From positions 744,001 through 808,000 of the forward strand of contig NZ_WGLM01000002.1 of the NCBI RefSeq assembly GCF_016125575.1: a DNA stretch of 64,000 nt, read 5' to 3'. Every line of letters begins with the position of its first letter. Within the stretch, counting starts at the first letter, position 1. Below the pieces are notes generated by a model. The model was not told the origin of the DNA, did not search any database, and saw only the letters and a program-made list of their open reading frames with translations. Source of the stretch: Limimaricola sp. (GTDB taxonomy: Bacteria; Pseudomonadota; Alphaproteobacteria; Rhodobacterales; Rhodobacteraceae). Position numbers and translations under genes: made by a program. This document shows positions 51,176 through 61,366 of this stretch, one piece after another.

Positions 51176-51733
51176 TTAGTCCAGCGCGCGGCGCAGGATC
51201 GCCTCGAGCGCGGGAACATCGGGCGCGACAGAAATAAAATCGCGCAGGCTGGCATCGGCGAAGCCTTCGGCGATCAGATGGTCAATGAGGGCCAGCAGCG
51301 GCTCCCAGTAGCCATCGGTATCGAGAAAGACGATGTGCTTGTCGTGCAGGCCCAATTGCCGCCATGTCAGCACCTCGAACACCTCGTCGAGCGAGCCTGC
51401 GCCGCCGGGCAGCACGACCACCGCGTCGGCGTTCATGAACATCACCTTCTTGCGCTCGTGCATCGTCTCGGTGATGACCAGCGAGTCGAGGTCGGTCTTG
51501 CCGACCTCGCGCCGCAACAGATGTGTGGGGATGACGCCAAAGGTGGTGCCACCGCCGGCCTGCGCGGCGCGCGCGACCAGCCCCATCAACCCCACATCGC
51601 CCGCGCCATAAACCAACCGCCAGCTGTTCGCGGCCAGCATTGCGCCGCAGTCTGTCGCCGCCCTGCCATAGCTGGGCCGGTTCCCCGGACGCGAGCCACA
51701 AAAGACGCAGACCGAACGCAGCGTGGCAGACAT
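51176..51733 (-). CDS. LOG-family (TIGR00730) Rossmann-fold nucleotide hydrolase
   Basis: A 185-residue protein. 'RSVCVFCGSRPG' at the N-terminus, 'RLVYGAGDVGLMGLVA', 'MHERKKVMFMNADAVVVLPGGAGSLDEVFEV' (shown in two parts: MHERKKVMF with the catalytic Arg, and PGGAGSLDE, a variant of PGGxGTxxE) define the LOG family. These hydrolyse cytokinin-like N6-modified AMP or AMP to base and ribose 5-phosphate. It faces the LysM protein gene divergently with almost no gap, depending on that gene's start. Confidence 0.9.
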   Translation of the reverse strand: MSATLRSVCVFCGSRPGNRPSYGRAATDCGAMLAANSWRLVYGAGDVGLMGLVARAAQAGGGTTFGVIPTHLLRREVGKTDLDSLVITETMHERKKVMFMNADAVVVLPGGAGSLDEVFEVLTWRQLGLHDKHIVFLDTDGYWEPLLALIDHLIAEGFADASLRDFISVAPDVPALEAILRRALD

Positions 51734-51854
51734 GACGCATCCTTTCGCGATAAATCGGGGGGTCGTCTTGGCCCTGCATACCCCGGTTGATACTGTGTGC
51801 CAACCACGGCCGGAACCGGCCTCGGTGGGGGACGGGTGCGGGGAAGGACAGCGG

Positions 51855-53669
51855 TTGGCCGCAAGCGAAAAGTCGGGCGTAGGACCGGTGGTCCTTGGTG
51901 GGCTGGCGGCGGTGGTTCTGGCCGCCGCCGTGTTTGCATATGTGTCGTATTTTCAGGCCTCTAAGCCGCCTGAACCGGCAGCGTCTGCGCCCGCCGTTGC
52001 GACTGCACCGGGAACGGCGCCAGCCACCGACTCCGCGCCCGATACAGCGTCAGCATCCGCAAGTGGGGACAATGCCGCGGCGGCCCCGGCGACGCCGGAC
52101 GCCACAGACACCTCCGCCCAGCCCGAGGTTACCGCAGCGCCACCACCTCCCGCGCCCGAGCCGGCCGTGCCGTCGCCGATCCTGCCGGTTTTCGACACGG
52201 TGCGCGTGGAGCCTGATGGCGCGACCATCATCGCCGGGCGTGCGGCGCCCGGCGCGACGGTGGCGATCATGCTGGACGGCTCTGAACTGACCCGCGCCGA
52301 GGCGGACAACTCTGGCGCGTTCGTGGCGATCCTGTCGTTGCCGCCGGCGACGTCGCCGCGCGGACTGTCGTTGTTGGCCGATCCCGAAGGAACCGCCGTG
52401 GCCTCGGACCAGACGGTGCTTGTCGCGCCCTTCGGTCAAACCGAGGTTGCGACGGCAGAACCGCCCGCTGGGGACGCAGCCGCGACAGGGGCGCCCGCGC
52501 CATCGACGCCGCAGAGCGCCGCGCCGGCGGCCCCGGCGCCGGACATGCCGGCCGCCGATGCAGGCAGCACGGGCCCCGAAATTGCCAGCAACGACGCCTC
52601 CGCGCCAGAGGTGGTTGCCTCGGCTGCCGAGCCGGGCGCTGCAGCCACGACCGCGCCAGCGTCAGACAGTTCATCCGCCCCGGCCGCGCCCGATGCAGGA
52701 GCCGTGGTGGCAGATGCCGGCGCGCCCACCTCAGGCACCGACAATACCGGATCATCGGCAAGCACGGGCGCACTTGCTACAGGCGAGGGCGAGGGCGCCG
52801 CACCGGCCCCTACGCACGCCGCAGATGGCGCTGCCCCGGCTCCGGCCGCCAACGACACGCAACCGGCCCTGCCACCCGCACCCAGTAGCGCCGCCACGGC
52901 CCAAGCCTTGCCGCCCTCGGCCACCGTCCCCACGCCTGACGCAGCTACACCCGCCGCCCCTGCGGCCGATGGCAACGCGGCCAACGCACCTGCGCCCGCG
53001 GCGACACCGCCGGCACCGCCTGCCGTGGCCGCTGCGCCTACCGCGCCCGAGGCCCCGGCAGAGACGGATGTCGCCGCCGCAGCGGCGCCGCCAGTCCTGC
53101 TTCTTGATTCAAGCGGTGTCAGTGTCTTGCAGCCGGCGACGTCGCCCGACGCGCCGCCCGACATTGCCACCGAGGTCGCGCTTGATGCGATCACCTACGG
53201 GGCCGATGGCGCGGCCCGGCTGACCGGGCGCGCGGCACCGGGCAGCTTCGTGCGGGTTTACCTCGACAACGACCTCAAGAGCACCACCAAGGCAGTCCAG
53301 ACCGGCGCTTGGGCGGTTACGCTGCCCGATGTCCCGGCAGGCGTCTACACGTTGCGGATCGACCAGCTTGATGCCGCGGGAAAGGTGACCAGCCGGATCG
53401 AAACACCATTCCGCCGGGAGGCGCCCGAGGCGCTGGCCGCCGCCAGCCAGCAGGCGGCAAATGCGCCCGATACGGCCGGTGCACCAGCGGCCAGCGTCAC
53501 GGTTGTCCAACCGGGCAACACGCTTTGGGCCATTGCCCGCAAACGCTATGGGCTGGGGATCATGTACGTGCAGGTGTTCGAGGCCAACCGCGCCCGCATC
53601 CGCAACCCGGACCTGATCTATCCCGGACAGGTCTTTGTGCTGCCGGACGTGGAGCCTGCCGCACAGTGA
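51855..53669 (+). CDS. Membrane-anchored LysM protein with long Ala/Pro-rich stalk
   Basis: A 604-residue protein if read from TTG at 51855, which has AAGGA 6 bases upstream; the ATG at 51723 overlaps the divergent gene. The start gives 'MAASEKSGVGPVVLGGLAAVVLAAAVFAYVSYF', one membrane anchor. Two Ig-like/'bacterial Ig' strands repeat 'ARLTGRAAPGSFVRVYLDN' and 'TIIAGRAAPGATVAIMLDG' (about residues 115 and 455). Between them lie about 280 residues of Ala/Pro-rich stalk. The C-terminal LysM 'VTVVQPGNTLWAIARKRYG' to 'PDLIYPGQVFVLPD' binds peptidoglycan. Likely an envelope structural protein. Confidence 0.8.
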   Translation: MAASEKSGVGPVVLGGLAAVVLAAAVFAYVSYFQASKPPEPAASAPAVATAPGTAPATDSAPDTASASASGDNAAAAPATPDATDTSAQPEVTAAPPPPAPEPAVPSPILPVFDTVRVEPDGATIIAGRAAPGATVAIMLDGSELTRAEADNSGAFVAILSLPPATSPRGLSLLADPEGTAVASDQTVLVAPFGQTEVATAEPPAGDAAATGAPAPSTPQSAAPAAPAPDMPAADAGSTGPEIASNDASAPEVVASAAEPGAAATTAPASDSSSAPAAPDAGAVVADAGAPTSGTDNTGSSASTGALATGEGEGAAPAPTHAADGAAPAPAANDTQPALPPAPSSAATAQALPPSATVPTPDAATPAAPAADGNAANAPAPAATPPAPPAVAAAPTAPEAPAETDVAAAAAPPVLLLDSSGVSVLQPATSPDAPPDIATEVALDAITYGADGAARLTGRAAPGSFVRVYLDNDLKSTTKAVQTGAWAVTLPDVPAGVYTLRIDQLDAAGKVTSRIETPFRREAPEALAAASQQAANAPDTAGAPAASVTVVQPGNTLWAIARKRYGLGIMYVQVFEANRARIRNPDLIYPGQVFVLPDVEPAAQ

Positions 53670-53756
53670 CTCTGCGGGCAGGGACGGGCGTGACGCTCTG
53701 GTCAATGGCTTGGGGCGGCATTACCTAGTGCTGACTGCCCCCAGTGGAGAGCCCCC

Positions 53757-55583
53757 ATGCGCCGATTGCCCAAGACCGAGGCGAACCTCTCGAATCGTAA
53801 GATCGAGGGGTGGAACGTCATCCGGCGCGTGACGCCCTATCTCTGGCCGCCGGGACAGCCGGGGGTGAAGCTGCGGGTTGTGCTGGCGCTGGGCATGTTG
53901 ATGCTGGCCAACGTCATCGTGGTGGCAACGCCCATCCTCTACCAGCAAGCGGTTGACACGCTGGCGCCGCAGGGGGCCAAGGCGGGCAACTTTCTGGCGC
54001 TGGGTGCGATCGGGCTGACGGTTGCCTATGGCATCGCGCGGCTTGGCTCGACGGGATTCCAGCAGTTGCGCGACGTGGTCTTTACCCCGGTGGGCCAGCA
54101 GGCGCTGCGCACGCTGGCGCTGGAAACCTTCACCCACATTCACCGGCTGTCGATGCGCTACCACATCACCCGCAAGACGGGTGGCCTCAGCCGCGTGATC
54201 GAGCGCGGGGTGAAGGGCGTGGATTTCCTGTTGCGGTTCCTGTTGTTCAGCATCGGACCGTTGATCATCCAGCTTCTGATGATCCTGGGCGTTCTGCTTT
54301 ACAAGTTCGACGCATGGTACATGGCCGTCGTCATCGTGACGATCGGCATCTACGTCTGGTTCACCTTCGCGATCACCGAGTGGCGGGTGAAGATCCGCAA
54401 GCAGATGAACGATTCCGACACCGACGCGAACCAGAAGGCGATTGATTCGCTGCTGAACTTCGAGACGGTGAAGTATTTCGGCGCCGAGACGTGGGAGGCC
54501 GACCGCTATGACCGCTCGATGGCGACCTACGCGCGGGCCGCGATCCGCACGAACTATTCACTGGCACTGCTGAACTTCGGGCAGGCTTTCGTCATCACGA
54601 CCGGGCTTGTGACGGTGATGGTGATGGCGGCAATGGGTGTGCAGAACGGCCAGTTGACGGTGGGCGATTTCGTCATGGTCAATGCCTACATGATCCAGAT
54701 CACGATGCCGCTGAACTTCCTCGGGACGGTTTATCGCGAGATCCGGCAGGCGCTGATCGATATGGGCGATATGTTCGATTTGTTAGAGCAGCCCCCTGAA
54801 GTGGTCGATAAACTGGATGCAAATGTTCTAAAAGTGCAAGGCGGCGAAGTTGTCTTTGACGACGTCTACTTTGGCTACGAGACGGAGCGCCCGATTTTGA
54901 AAGGCGTCAGCCTGCGTGTCGCGCCCGGTCAGCGGGTGGCGATCGTCGGCGCCTCGGGCGCGGGCAAGTCGACGATCGGGCGGCTCTTGTTCCGCTTTTA
55001 CGATGTCACCGGTGGTGCGGTCCGGATCGATGGGCAGGACCTGCGCGATGTGACGCAGGACAGTCTGCACGCCCAGATCGGCGTGGTGCCGCAGGACACG
55101 GTGCTGTTCAACGACACGATCCACTACAACATTGCCTATGGCCGGCCCGACGCGACCGAGGCCGAGATTGTTGCGGCGGCGCGGGCGGCCAAGATCCACG
55201 ATTTCATCATGTCGCTGCCGCAGGGCTACCAGACACAGGTGGGCGAGCGGGGGCTGAAGCTGTCAGGCGGCGAGAAACAGCGGGTGGGGATTGCGCGCAC
55301 GCTGCTGAAAGACCCGCCGATCCTGCTGCTTGACGAGGCCACAAGCGCGCTCGACACGCAGACCGAGATGCAGATTCAGGCCGAATTGAAGGCGATGGGC
55401 CGTGGCCGCACCGTGCTGGTGATTGCGCATCGGCTGTCGACCATCGCCGATGCCGACCGCATTGTCGTGCTGGAGGCCGGACGGCTGGTCGAAGAGGGCA
55501 CACATGACCAGCTTCTGCATCATGAGGGGCGATATGCCCAGTTGTGGAACCGGCAGCTGATGGAAGAAGAGGAAGCGGCCTGA
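53757..55583 (+). CDS. Atm1-type ABC exporter
   Basis: A 608-residue fused permease-ATPase with six membrane segments in the first 330 residues, including 'WRVKIRKQMNDSDTDANQKAIDSLLNFETVKYF' (the Atm1/HMT1 region, split here before SLLNFETVKYF). Nucleotide domain: Walker A 'GASGAGKST', signature 'LSGGEKQRVGIARTL', Walker B 'ILLLDEATSALD', H-loop 'IAHRLST'. Atm1-type proteins export glutathione-bound compounds linked to iron-sulfur biogenesis and metal detoxification. It acts as a homodimer in the inner membrane. It stands alone. Confidence 0.9.
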   Translation: MRRLPKTEANLSNRKIEGWNVIRRVTPYLWPPGQPGVKLRVVLALGMLMLANVIVVATPILYQQAVDTLAPQGAKAGNFLALGAIGLTVAYGIARLGSTGFQQLRDVVFTPVGQQALRTLALETFTHIHRLSMRYHITRKTGGLSRVIERGVKGVDFLLRFLLFSIGPLIIQLLMILGVLLYKFDAWYMAVVIVTIGIYVWFTFAITEWRVKIRKQMNDSDTDANQKAIDSLLNFETVKYFGAETWEADRYDRSMATYARAAIRTNYSLALLNFGQAFVITTGLVTVMVMAAMGVQNGQLTVGDFVMVNAYMIQITMPLNFLGTVYREIRQALIDMGDMFDLLEQPPEVVDKLDANVLKVQGGEVVFDDVYFGYETERPILKGVSLRVAPGQRVAIVGASGAGKSTIGRLLFRFYDVTGGAVRIDGQDLRDVTQDSLHAQIGVVPQDTVLFNDTIHYNIAYGRPDATEAEIVAAARAAKIHDFIMSLPQGYQTQVGERGLKLSGGEKQRVGIARTLLKDPPILLLDEATSALDTQTEMQIQAELKAMGRGRTVLVIAHRLSTIADADRIVVLEAGRLVEEGTHDQLLHHEGRYAQLWNRQLMEEEEAA

Positions 55584-55678
55584 AGCTGGCCGCGACCTGA
55601 ATGGAACCTGTCCGTGTGGCATTGCCGCGCGTGATTTGGCGCGCTAGTTAACCCGCGTTCCAGATCAGGATTTCACAA

Positions 55679-56872
55679 ATGGCTATGCCCCTTTTCCGCG
55701 CGGCCCTCGTGCTGGGCCTCTTGTCGGCGGTCGGCCCTTTTGCCATCGACATGTATCTGCCCGCGATGCCGGTGCTGACGGCTGACCTCAACGGCACCGT
55801 GGCCGAGGCGCAGTTCACCCTGACCGCCTATTTTCTGGCCTTCGGGATCAGTCAGCTGTTCTACGGGCCGTGGTCTGATCAAGTGGGGCGCAAACGGCCG
55901 CTCTACCTGGGCTTGTCGATCTTTGTTCTTGGTTCGATCGGCTGCGCGCTGGCGCCCAGCCTGACCGCGCTGGCCGGCTTCCGGGCATTGCAGGGGCTGG
56001 GGGCAGCCGTGGTCATGGTGATTCCGCGTGCGATCATCCGCGACCTGCATACCGGCACCGCCGCGACAAGACTGATGGCGATGGTGATGCTGGTCATTTC
56101 GGTGTCGCCCTTTCTTGCGCCTTTGGCAGGCAGCGGGATGATCGCCTTGGCCGGCTGGCGCGTGATCTTCTGGATCCTTTGCGCCGCTGCCGCGTTCAGC
56201 CTTGTCATGACAGGCACGCTTCTGCCCGAGACGCTGGAGCCCGAACACCGGGTGCCGGTGCATGTCCGCTCGCTGATGCGCAGCGCGCGGATGCTGCTGC
56301 GCGACCCCACATTCATGGGGCTCACGTTCATCGGCGGTTTCGGCATGGCGAGTTTCTTTGTCTTCATCGCCAGCGCGTCGTTCGTCTATTCGGGCCAGTT
56401 TGGCCTTAGCCCGGTCGGCTTCAGCTTGGCCTTTGCGATCAATGCGTTGGGCTTTTTCGGCTCGTCCCAGATCGCCGCGCCACTGGGCGAGCGGTTTGGC
56501 ATGCTGCCGGTAATGGGGTGGGCCGTCAGCGGCTTTGCCGCGGTCACCGTATCGCTGGCGATCGTGACGGCACTGGGGTTTGCCGGATTGCCGCTGATCG
56601 TGGCCGGGCTCTTTGTCGGTAATGCCTGTCTTGGGCTGGTGATTCCCACCACGATGGTGATGGCGCTTGACGAACATGGTGATGTCGCGGGGCTTGCCAG
56701 TTCGCTTGGTGGCACGCTGCAGATGCTGGCAGGTGGTGCGATGATCGCGCTGGGCGGGCTGTTTTTCGACGGCACCGCTTTGCCGATGGTCACGGCCATT
56801 GCGATCTGCGCCGTGGTGGCACTGACGCTGGCCGGCCTGACACTGCCACGACTTGCCCGCGCCGCTGCCTGA
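55679..56872 (+). CDS. Bcr/CflA-type MFS drug exporter
   Basis: A 397-residue protein with about 12 membrane segments. 'PFAIDMYLPAMPVLTADL' (motif with Asp in the first helix), 'FFLAFGISQLFYGPWSDQVGRKRPLYLGL' in part (the GxxxDxxGRK loop), and 'RALQGLGAAVVMVIPRAIIRDL' are the Bcr/CflA pattern. Proton-driven export of drugs or sulfonamide-type compounds is typical. Monocistronic between the Atm1-type gene and a YfgM-like gene. Confidence 0.9.
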   Translation: MAMPLFRAALVLGLLSAVGPFAIDMYLPAMPVLTADLNGTVAEAQFTLTAYFLAFGISQLFYGPWSDQVGRKRPLYLGLSIFVLGSIGCALAPSLTALAGFRALQGLGAAVVMVIPRAIIRDLHTGTAATRLMAMVMLVISVSPFLAPLAGSGMIALAGWRVIFWILCAAAAFSLVMTGTLLPETLEPEHRVPVHVRSLMRSARMLLRDPTFMGLTFIGGFGMASFFVFIASASFVYSGQFGLSPVGFSLAFAINALGFFGSSQIAAPLGERFGMLPVMGWAVSGFAAVTVSLAIVTALGFAGLPLIVAGLFVGNACLGLVIPTTMVMALDEHGDVAGLASSLGGTLQMLAGGAMIALGGLFFDGTALPMVTAIAICAVVALTLAGLTLPRLARAAA

Positions 56873-56997
56873 GCCACGCCGTTTTCCGTGCCTGACAGGG
56901 GGCTGAACCCCGATGGTCACCGGGGACTTGGCAATCGTTCGGGCTTCACGCTATGGAGGGGCGCCGGCAGGGCGGCGCAAGAAACCCGGGGGGCAGC

Positions 56998-57711
56998 GTG
57001 AGCGAGAGCGAAAGTTTCATCGACGAGGTGACCGAAGAGGTCCGCCGCGACCAGTTGTTCGCCTTCATGCGCCGCTACGGCTGGATTGCGATTCTGGCGG
57101 TTGTTCTTGTCGTCGGCTGGGCCGGCTGGACTGAATGGAGCAAGGCACAAGTTGAGGCCGCCGCACAGACCCGTGGGGATGCGATCCTTGCCGCCCTCAA
57201 TGCCAATGCGCCGGCCGACAGGGCAACGGCGCTGGCGCCGCTTGCCAAGGGCGGCGATGCCGGGGCAATCGCGGCGCTGCTGGAAGCGGCAAACTTTCAC
57301 GACGCGGGCGATAACGAAAAGGCAGCTGCCACGCTTGATACGGTGGTGGCCGACATGACCGTCAGCCCGATCTACCGCGACCTTGCCGCGCTGAAGGCGG
57401 TGATGCTGCGCGGCGACAGCATGGACCCCGCGGCGCGCAAGGCCGCGTTGCAGCCACTGGTGACGCCGGGGGCGCCATACCGCCTTCTGGCGCAGGAGCA
57501 GATGGCGTTGGCCGACCTTGATGCAGGCGATACCGCGGCGGCGCTGAAAGGCTTTCAGGACATCGTGCAGGATGCGGAAGTCACGCGAGGCTTGCGTGAT
57601 CGCGCGCAAGGGATGATTGTGGCGCTGGGTGGAACACCCACAGCCGATGCCGCTGCGGCGGCCGCGGCTGCGGCGCTGGCGGCGGGAACGGCCGCGGCGT
57701 CTTCGAACTGA
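56998..57711 (+). CDS. YfgM-like TPR membrane protein
   Basis: A 237-residue protein from GTG at 56998, with GGGGGG upstream, giving the family-like N-terminus 'MSESESFIDEVTEEVRRDQLF'. One membrane segment follows ('YGWIAILAVVLVVGWAGWTEW'), then periplasmic TPR-like helices and an Ala-rich tail. YfgM is an ancillary subunit of the Sec translocon and periplasmic chaperone network, encoded beside bamB and der in many Proteobacteria. That same gene order is present here. Confidence 0.85.
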   Translation: MSESESFIDEVTEEVRRDQLFAFMRRYGWIAILAVVLVVGWAGWTEWSKAQVEAAAQTRGDAILAALNANAPADRATALAPLAKGGDAGAIAALLEAANFHDAGDNEKAAATLDTVVADMTVSPIYRDLAALKAVMLRGDSMDPAARKAALQPLVTPGAPYRLLAQEQMALADLDAGDTAAALKGFQDIVQDAEVTRGLRDRAQGMIVALGGTPTADAAAAAAAAALAAGTAAASSN

Positions 57712-57769
57712 TCAGCAGACCCGTCTTGGCGGGCCACTGCGCAAATGAGGCAAGAGGGACGGAACGACC

Positions 57770-59080
57770 GTGACAGCCAGATTCCTGATGGGCGCCCTTT
57801 TGACCTGTTCCCTGCTGGCCGCGTGCGGCGAAAAGGACACCCGACTTCCGGGCGAACGGCTTGATGTGCGCAACGGCATGACCGGCGCGGCCGAGGCGCC
57901 CCAGCCCAACCGCGCGCCGCCCCTGCGGCTTGCCGCCGCCGTTACCAATGCCGAATGGGCCCAGCGCGCGGGCGGGGCGACACATAACGTGGCGCAGCCA
58001 GCGTTGGCCTCATCAATTGCCCCGGTCTGGACTGTGAACCTTGGCGAGGGCGATGGCCGCCGCCAGCGCATCACCGCCGATCCGGTGGTAGGGGGCGGGC
58101 TGGTTTACGCGATGGATGCCCGCGCCAAAGTCAGCGCGGTGGGCCTTGACGGCGCAGTGCGCTGGGTGCGGGACCTGGCACCGCCGGGCGATGCCGGGTC
58201 GAGCTCGGGCGGTGGTCTGGCCTTTTCCGACGGCAAACTTTTCGTCAGCACCGATTATGGTCAAGTTATCGCACTTGATGCGTCGACCGGCGCCACCCTC
58301 TGGACGCAGGAGCTTGGCGCGGCGGCCGGCGCGGCCCCGACAGTGGCCGGTGGCCTTGTCTACGTGGTGGCGCGTGATGCGCGGGCCTGGGCAATCAATG
58401 TCTCGGACGGCCGGGTGCGCTGGGCGCTTGACGGCACGCCCGCCCAGGCGGCTTACGGAGGCGGCACGGGGCCTGCGGTTACTGGAAGTGTAGCGGTGCT
58501 GCCATTCCCCTCGGGTCAGGTCGTTGCGGCCTATCCGCGCGGCGGTGAACAGCAATGGTCAAGCTACGTCGCGGGCGAGCGTGTGGCGCAGGCGGTTGGC
58601 CCGATCCAGGACATCTCGTCCGATCCGGTGATTGATGGCGGCCGCGTATATGTCGGCAACGCCGTTGGTCGTCTCGAGGCGTTGGACCTTGGCACAGGCG
58701 CCGAGATCTGGACCGCCGATGAAGGGGCCGTGGGGCCGGTCTGGCCTGCAGGCGGTTCGATCTTCATTGTCAGCGATAATTCGGAACTCATGCGTCTGGA
58801 CGCGCGCAACGGCCAGACGATCTGGCGTGTCAGCCTGCCGGGCTTTGTTGCCAGCAAGGAGCGGCGCCAGAACGCGCGCTTCGTTCATTTCGGACCGGTG
58901 CTGGCGGGCGGGCGACTGATTGTGGCCTCGTCCGATGGACAGATCCGCTCGTTTGATCCGGTTTCGGGCGCGCTTGTCAGCACGGTCGCGGTGCCCGGCG
59001 GGGCGACGGCCGCACCGGCTGTGGCGCAGGGCATGATGTTTGTCGTCACGACCCGGGGCCAGTTGGTGGCTTTCCGTTAG
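57770..59080 (+). CDS. bamB: Outer membrane protein assembly factor BamB
   Basis: A 436-residue lipoprotein from GTG at 57770. 'MGALLTCSLLAACGEKD' has lipobox L-A-A-C (Cys19). The rest is an eight-bladed beta-propeller of PQQ-like repeats: 'GLVYAMDARAKVSAVGLDGAVRW', 'VIALDASTGATLWTQELG', 'AWAINVSDGRVRWAL', 'RLEALDLGTGAEIWTADEG', 'RLDARNGQTIWRVSLPG'. It scaffolds BamA for outer-membrane barrel insertion. Neighbours yfgM-like and der are the usual company. Confidence 0.93.
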   Translation: MTARFLMGALLTCSLLAACGEKDTRLPGERLDVRNGMTGAAEAPQPNRAPPLRLAAAVTNAEWAQRAGGATHNVAQPALASSIAPVWTVNLGEGDGRRQRITADPVVGGGLVYAMDARAKVSAVGLDGAVRWVRDLAPPGDAGSSSGGGLAFSDGKLFVSTDYGQVIALDASTGATLWTQELGAAAGAAPTVAGGLVYVVARDARAWAINVSDGRVRWALDGTPAQAAYGGGTGPAVTGSVAVLPFPSGQVVAAYPRGGEQQWSSYVAGERVAQAVGPIQDISSDPVIDGGRVYVGNAVGRLEALDLGTGAEIWTADEGAVGPVWPAGGSIFIVSDNSELMRLDARNGQTIWRVSLPGFVASKERRQNARFVHFGPVLAGGRLIVASSDGQIRSFDPVSGALVSTVAVPGGATAAPAVAQGMMFVVTTRGQLVAFR

Positions 59081-59126
59081 GCTTTGTTTGGTGTAGCAGG
59101 CCGGGTCTGAACCCGGAAAGCCTGTC

Positions 59127-60605
59127 ATGACATTCACCCTCGCCATTGTCGGTCGTCCCAATGTGGGCAAGTCGACGCTGTTCAACCGCCTTGTCGGGCG
59201 TCGTCTTGCGCTGGTTGATGACCAGCCGGGCGTGACCCGTGACTTGCGCGAGGGGCAGGCGCGGCTGGGCGACTTGCGTTTTACCGTGATCGACAGTGCG
59301 GGGCTTGAGGATGCCACCGACGATAGCCTGCAGGGTCGGATGCGCCGACTGACCGAGCGCGCGGTGGAAATGGCCGATATCTGCCTTTTCCTGATCGACG
59401 CGCGTGCGGGCGTGACGGCGGTGGACCGCACCTTTGCCGAGATCCTGCGGCGCAAGAACGCCCATGTCATTCTTGGCGCCAACAAGGCCGAGGGCCGGGC
59501 GGGCGAGGCAGGACTGCTGGAGGCGTTCGAGCTGGGCCTTGGAGAGCCGTTGCGCCTGTCGGCAGAACATGGCGAGGGGATGGGTGAGTTGCTGTCGGTT
59601 CTGACGCCGCTGGCCGACGAATTCGCCGCCCGCGCCGAGGCGATGGCCGAAGAGACCGGCCCCGAAACCGACGTGGACCTTGCAGATGATGATGACGAGG
59701 CCGAGGTGCCAGTGCGGATGCCGACGACCGCCCGGCCCCTGCAGTTGGCGGTGGTTGGCCGGCCCAATGCAGGCAAGTCCACGTTGATCAACAAGATCCT
59801 TGGCGAAGAGCGGCTGTTGACCGGGCCCGAGGCCGGCATTACCCGCGACGCGATTTCCGTACCCATCACGTGGGACGGCGTGCCGATGCGCATCTTCGAC
59901 ACGGCGGGTATGCGCCGGAAGGCCAAGGTGCAGGAAAAGCTGGAGCGCATGTCGGTCAGCGACGGCCTGCGCGCGGTGCGCTATGCCGAGGTGGTGATCG
60001 TGCTGCTCGACGTCGAGATCCCGTTTGAACAGCAGGACCTGCGCATCGCCGATCTGGCCGAGCGCGAGGGGCGCGCGGTTGTGGTCGCGGTCAACAAGTG
60101 GGACCTTGAGGACGACAAGCAGGACAAGCTGAAGGAATTGCGCGAATCCTTCGAGCGGTTGTTGCCGCAGTTGCGTGGTGCGCCCCTGGTTACCGTTTCG
60201 GCCAAGACTGGCAAAGGCCTCGACCGGTTGCAGCAGGCCGTGATGAGGGCCTACGAGATCTGGAACAGGCGGATCACCACGGCGCAGCTTAACCGCTGGC
60301 TTCTGGGTATGCTGGAAAGCCATCCGCCACCGGCGCCGCAGGGCAAGCGCATCAAGATGCGCTACATCACCCAGATCAAGATGCGGCCGCCGGCCTTCGT
60401 CGTGATGACCTCGCACCCGCAATTGGTGCCGGAAAGCTATTCGCGCTACCTCGTCAACGGGTTGCGGGCCGATTTCGACATGCCGGGCACGCCGATCCGG
60501 CTGACATTGCGCGACCAGGGCGACAAGAACCCGTTCAAGGGGCGTACCAAAGCGCAGCCCAGCAAGCTCTCAAAACACCTGCGCAAGGGGCCACATCCGG
60601 ACTAG
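59127..60605 (+). CDS. der: GTPase Der (EngA)
   Basis: A 492-residue protein with two GTPase domains: '[20 protein letters not shown]' (residues about 5-24) and '[20 protein letters not shown]' (about 208-227). G3 'DSAGLED' and '[10 protein letters not shown]', G4 'NKAEG' (variant of NKxD) and 'NKWDLEDDK'. The C-terminal KH-like domain is present ('[18 protein letters not shown]'). Der acts in 50S ribosome assembly. The 3' end overlaps the convergent TspO-like gene by 4 bases. Confidence 0.96.
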   Translation: MTFTLAIVGRPNVGKSTLFNRLVGRRLALVDDQPGVTRDLREGQARLGDLRFTVIDSAGLEDATDDSLQGRMRRLTERAVEMADICLFLIDARAGVTAVDRTFAEILRRKNAHVILGANKAEGRAGEAGLLEAFELGLGEPLRLSAEHGEGMGELLSVLTPLADEFAARAEAMAEETGPETDVDLADDDDEAEVPVRMPTTARPLQLAVVGRPNAGKSTLINKILGEERLLTGPEAGITRDAISVPITWDGVPMRIFDTAGMRRKAKVQEKLERMSVSDGLRAVRYAEVVIVLLDVEIPFEQQDLRIADLAEREGRAVVVAVNKWDLEDDKQDKLKELRESFERLLPQLRGAPLVTVSAKTGKGLDRLQQAVMRAYEIWNRRITTAQLNRWLLGMLESHPPPAPQGKRIKMRYITQIKMRPPAFVVMTSHPQLVPESYSRYLVNGLRADFDMPGTPIRLTLRDQGDKNPFKGRTKAQPSKLSKHLRKGPHPD

Positions 60606-61315
60606 GCCAGGTGTGCCTGCCGCCCCGACCAGAGGGTGAATACCGCGACAACCGCCGCGCCGGCCAACGCCAACGTTGTGATGGCCAGGTTGTCCATGCC
60701 ATTGGCCACGACGATCCCGATCAGGGCCCAGACCAAAGCGCCGCCGTAGCCTGCGGCGGGCAGGCGGCGCAGGACGGCGACGGCGACACAGAGTGCGCCG
60801 GCAATGCCGACCACCGCCCAGCCGACGGGCCCGGTCATGATGCCGTATCCCGCCGCCGTCGCACCCAGTGCGACGAACGATGCGGCCGTCAGCCAGCCTG
60901 CATAAAGGGCAAGAGGCCAGCGCAGCCAGCCACGGTCGGCCGCGGGCGTGGCCAGCAGAGCTGCGATGGCGGTCGCTGCCATCGCGATGATCGTCAGCGT
61001 TGCCCAGATCGCGCTGGCATTGGCGATGGCGAGCCAGGGCGTGCCTAGCGCAAGGCTGGCGATGAGCGGCACGCGGACGCGGTTCCAGCGGGCATCATCG
61101 CGACGACGGATCACGCCAAACACGGCTGATACGGCCAGCCAGGTGTAGATCAGCCCCCAGATGGCAAAGGCGTAGCCGGCCGGCTGTATCGGCGGGGCGA
61201 TCTGCGGGTTTGGCAACTGATCGGCACGAAATCCGGCGAAGGGCGGTGTCAGGACAGGGGCGACGACGAATGTGGTGGTCACGATCAGCGTGAGCCAGGC
61301 GAGAAGCGTTTTCAT
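60602..61315 (-). CDS. TspO/MBR-related membrane protein
   Basis: A 237-residue protein with five to seven membrane segments. '[28 protein letters not shown]' is the Trp/Pro-rich motif of tryptophan-rich sensory protein relatives ('P..W.F...W..iY...a'), here in a longer protein than classical TspO (about 160). Possible roles include tetrapyrrole or stress sensing in the membrane. It overlaps der's 3' end and follows serS on the minus strand with a 51-base gap. Confidence 0.75.
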   Translation of the reverse strand: MKTLLAWLTLIVTTTFVVAPVLTPPFAGFRADQLPNPQIAPPIQPAGYAFAIWGLIYTWLAVSAVFGVIRRRDDARWNRVRVPLIASLALGTPWLAIANASAIWATLTIIAMAATAIAALLATPAADRGWLRWPLALYAGWLTAASFVALGATAAGYGIMTGPVGWAVVGIAGALCVAVAVLRRLPAAGYGGALVWALIGIVVANGMDNLAITTLALAGAAVVAVFTLWSGRQAHLA

Positions 61316-61366
61316 ATGCTTGATACGCCCGGCAGGGCGCGCCGGATCAGCCGGGCAGGGGGCTGG

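Noticed and set aside
55673-56920. 415-codon minus-strand frame opposite the MFS exporter
   Set aside because: Shadow frame, rich in His/Arg/Gln, no hydrophobic or motif structure.
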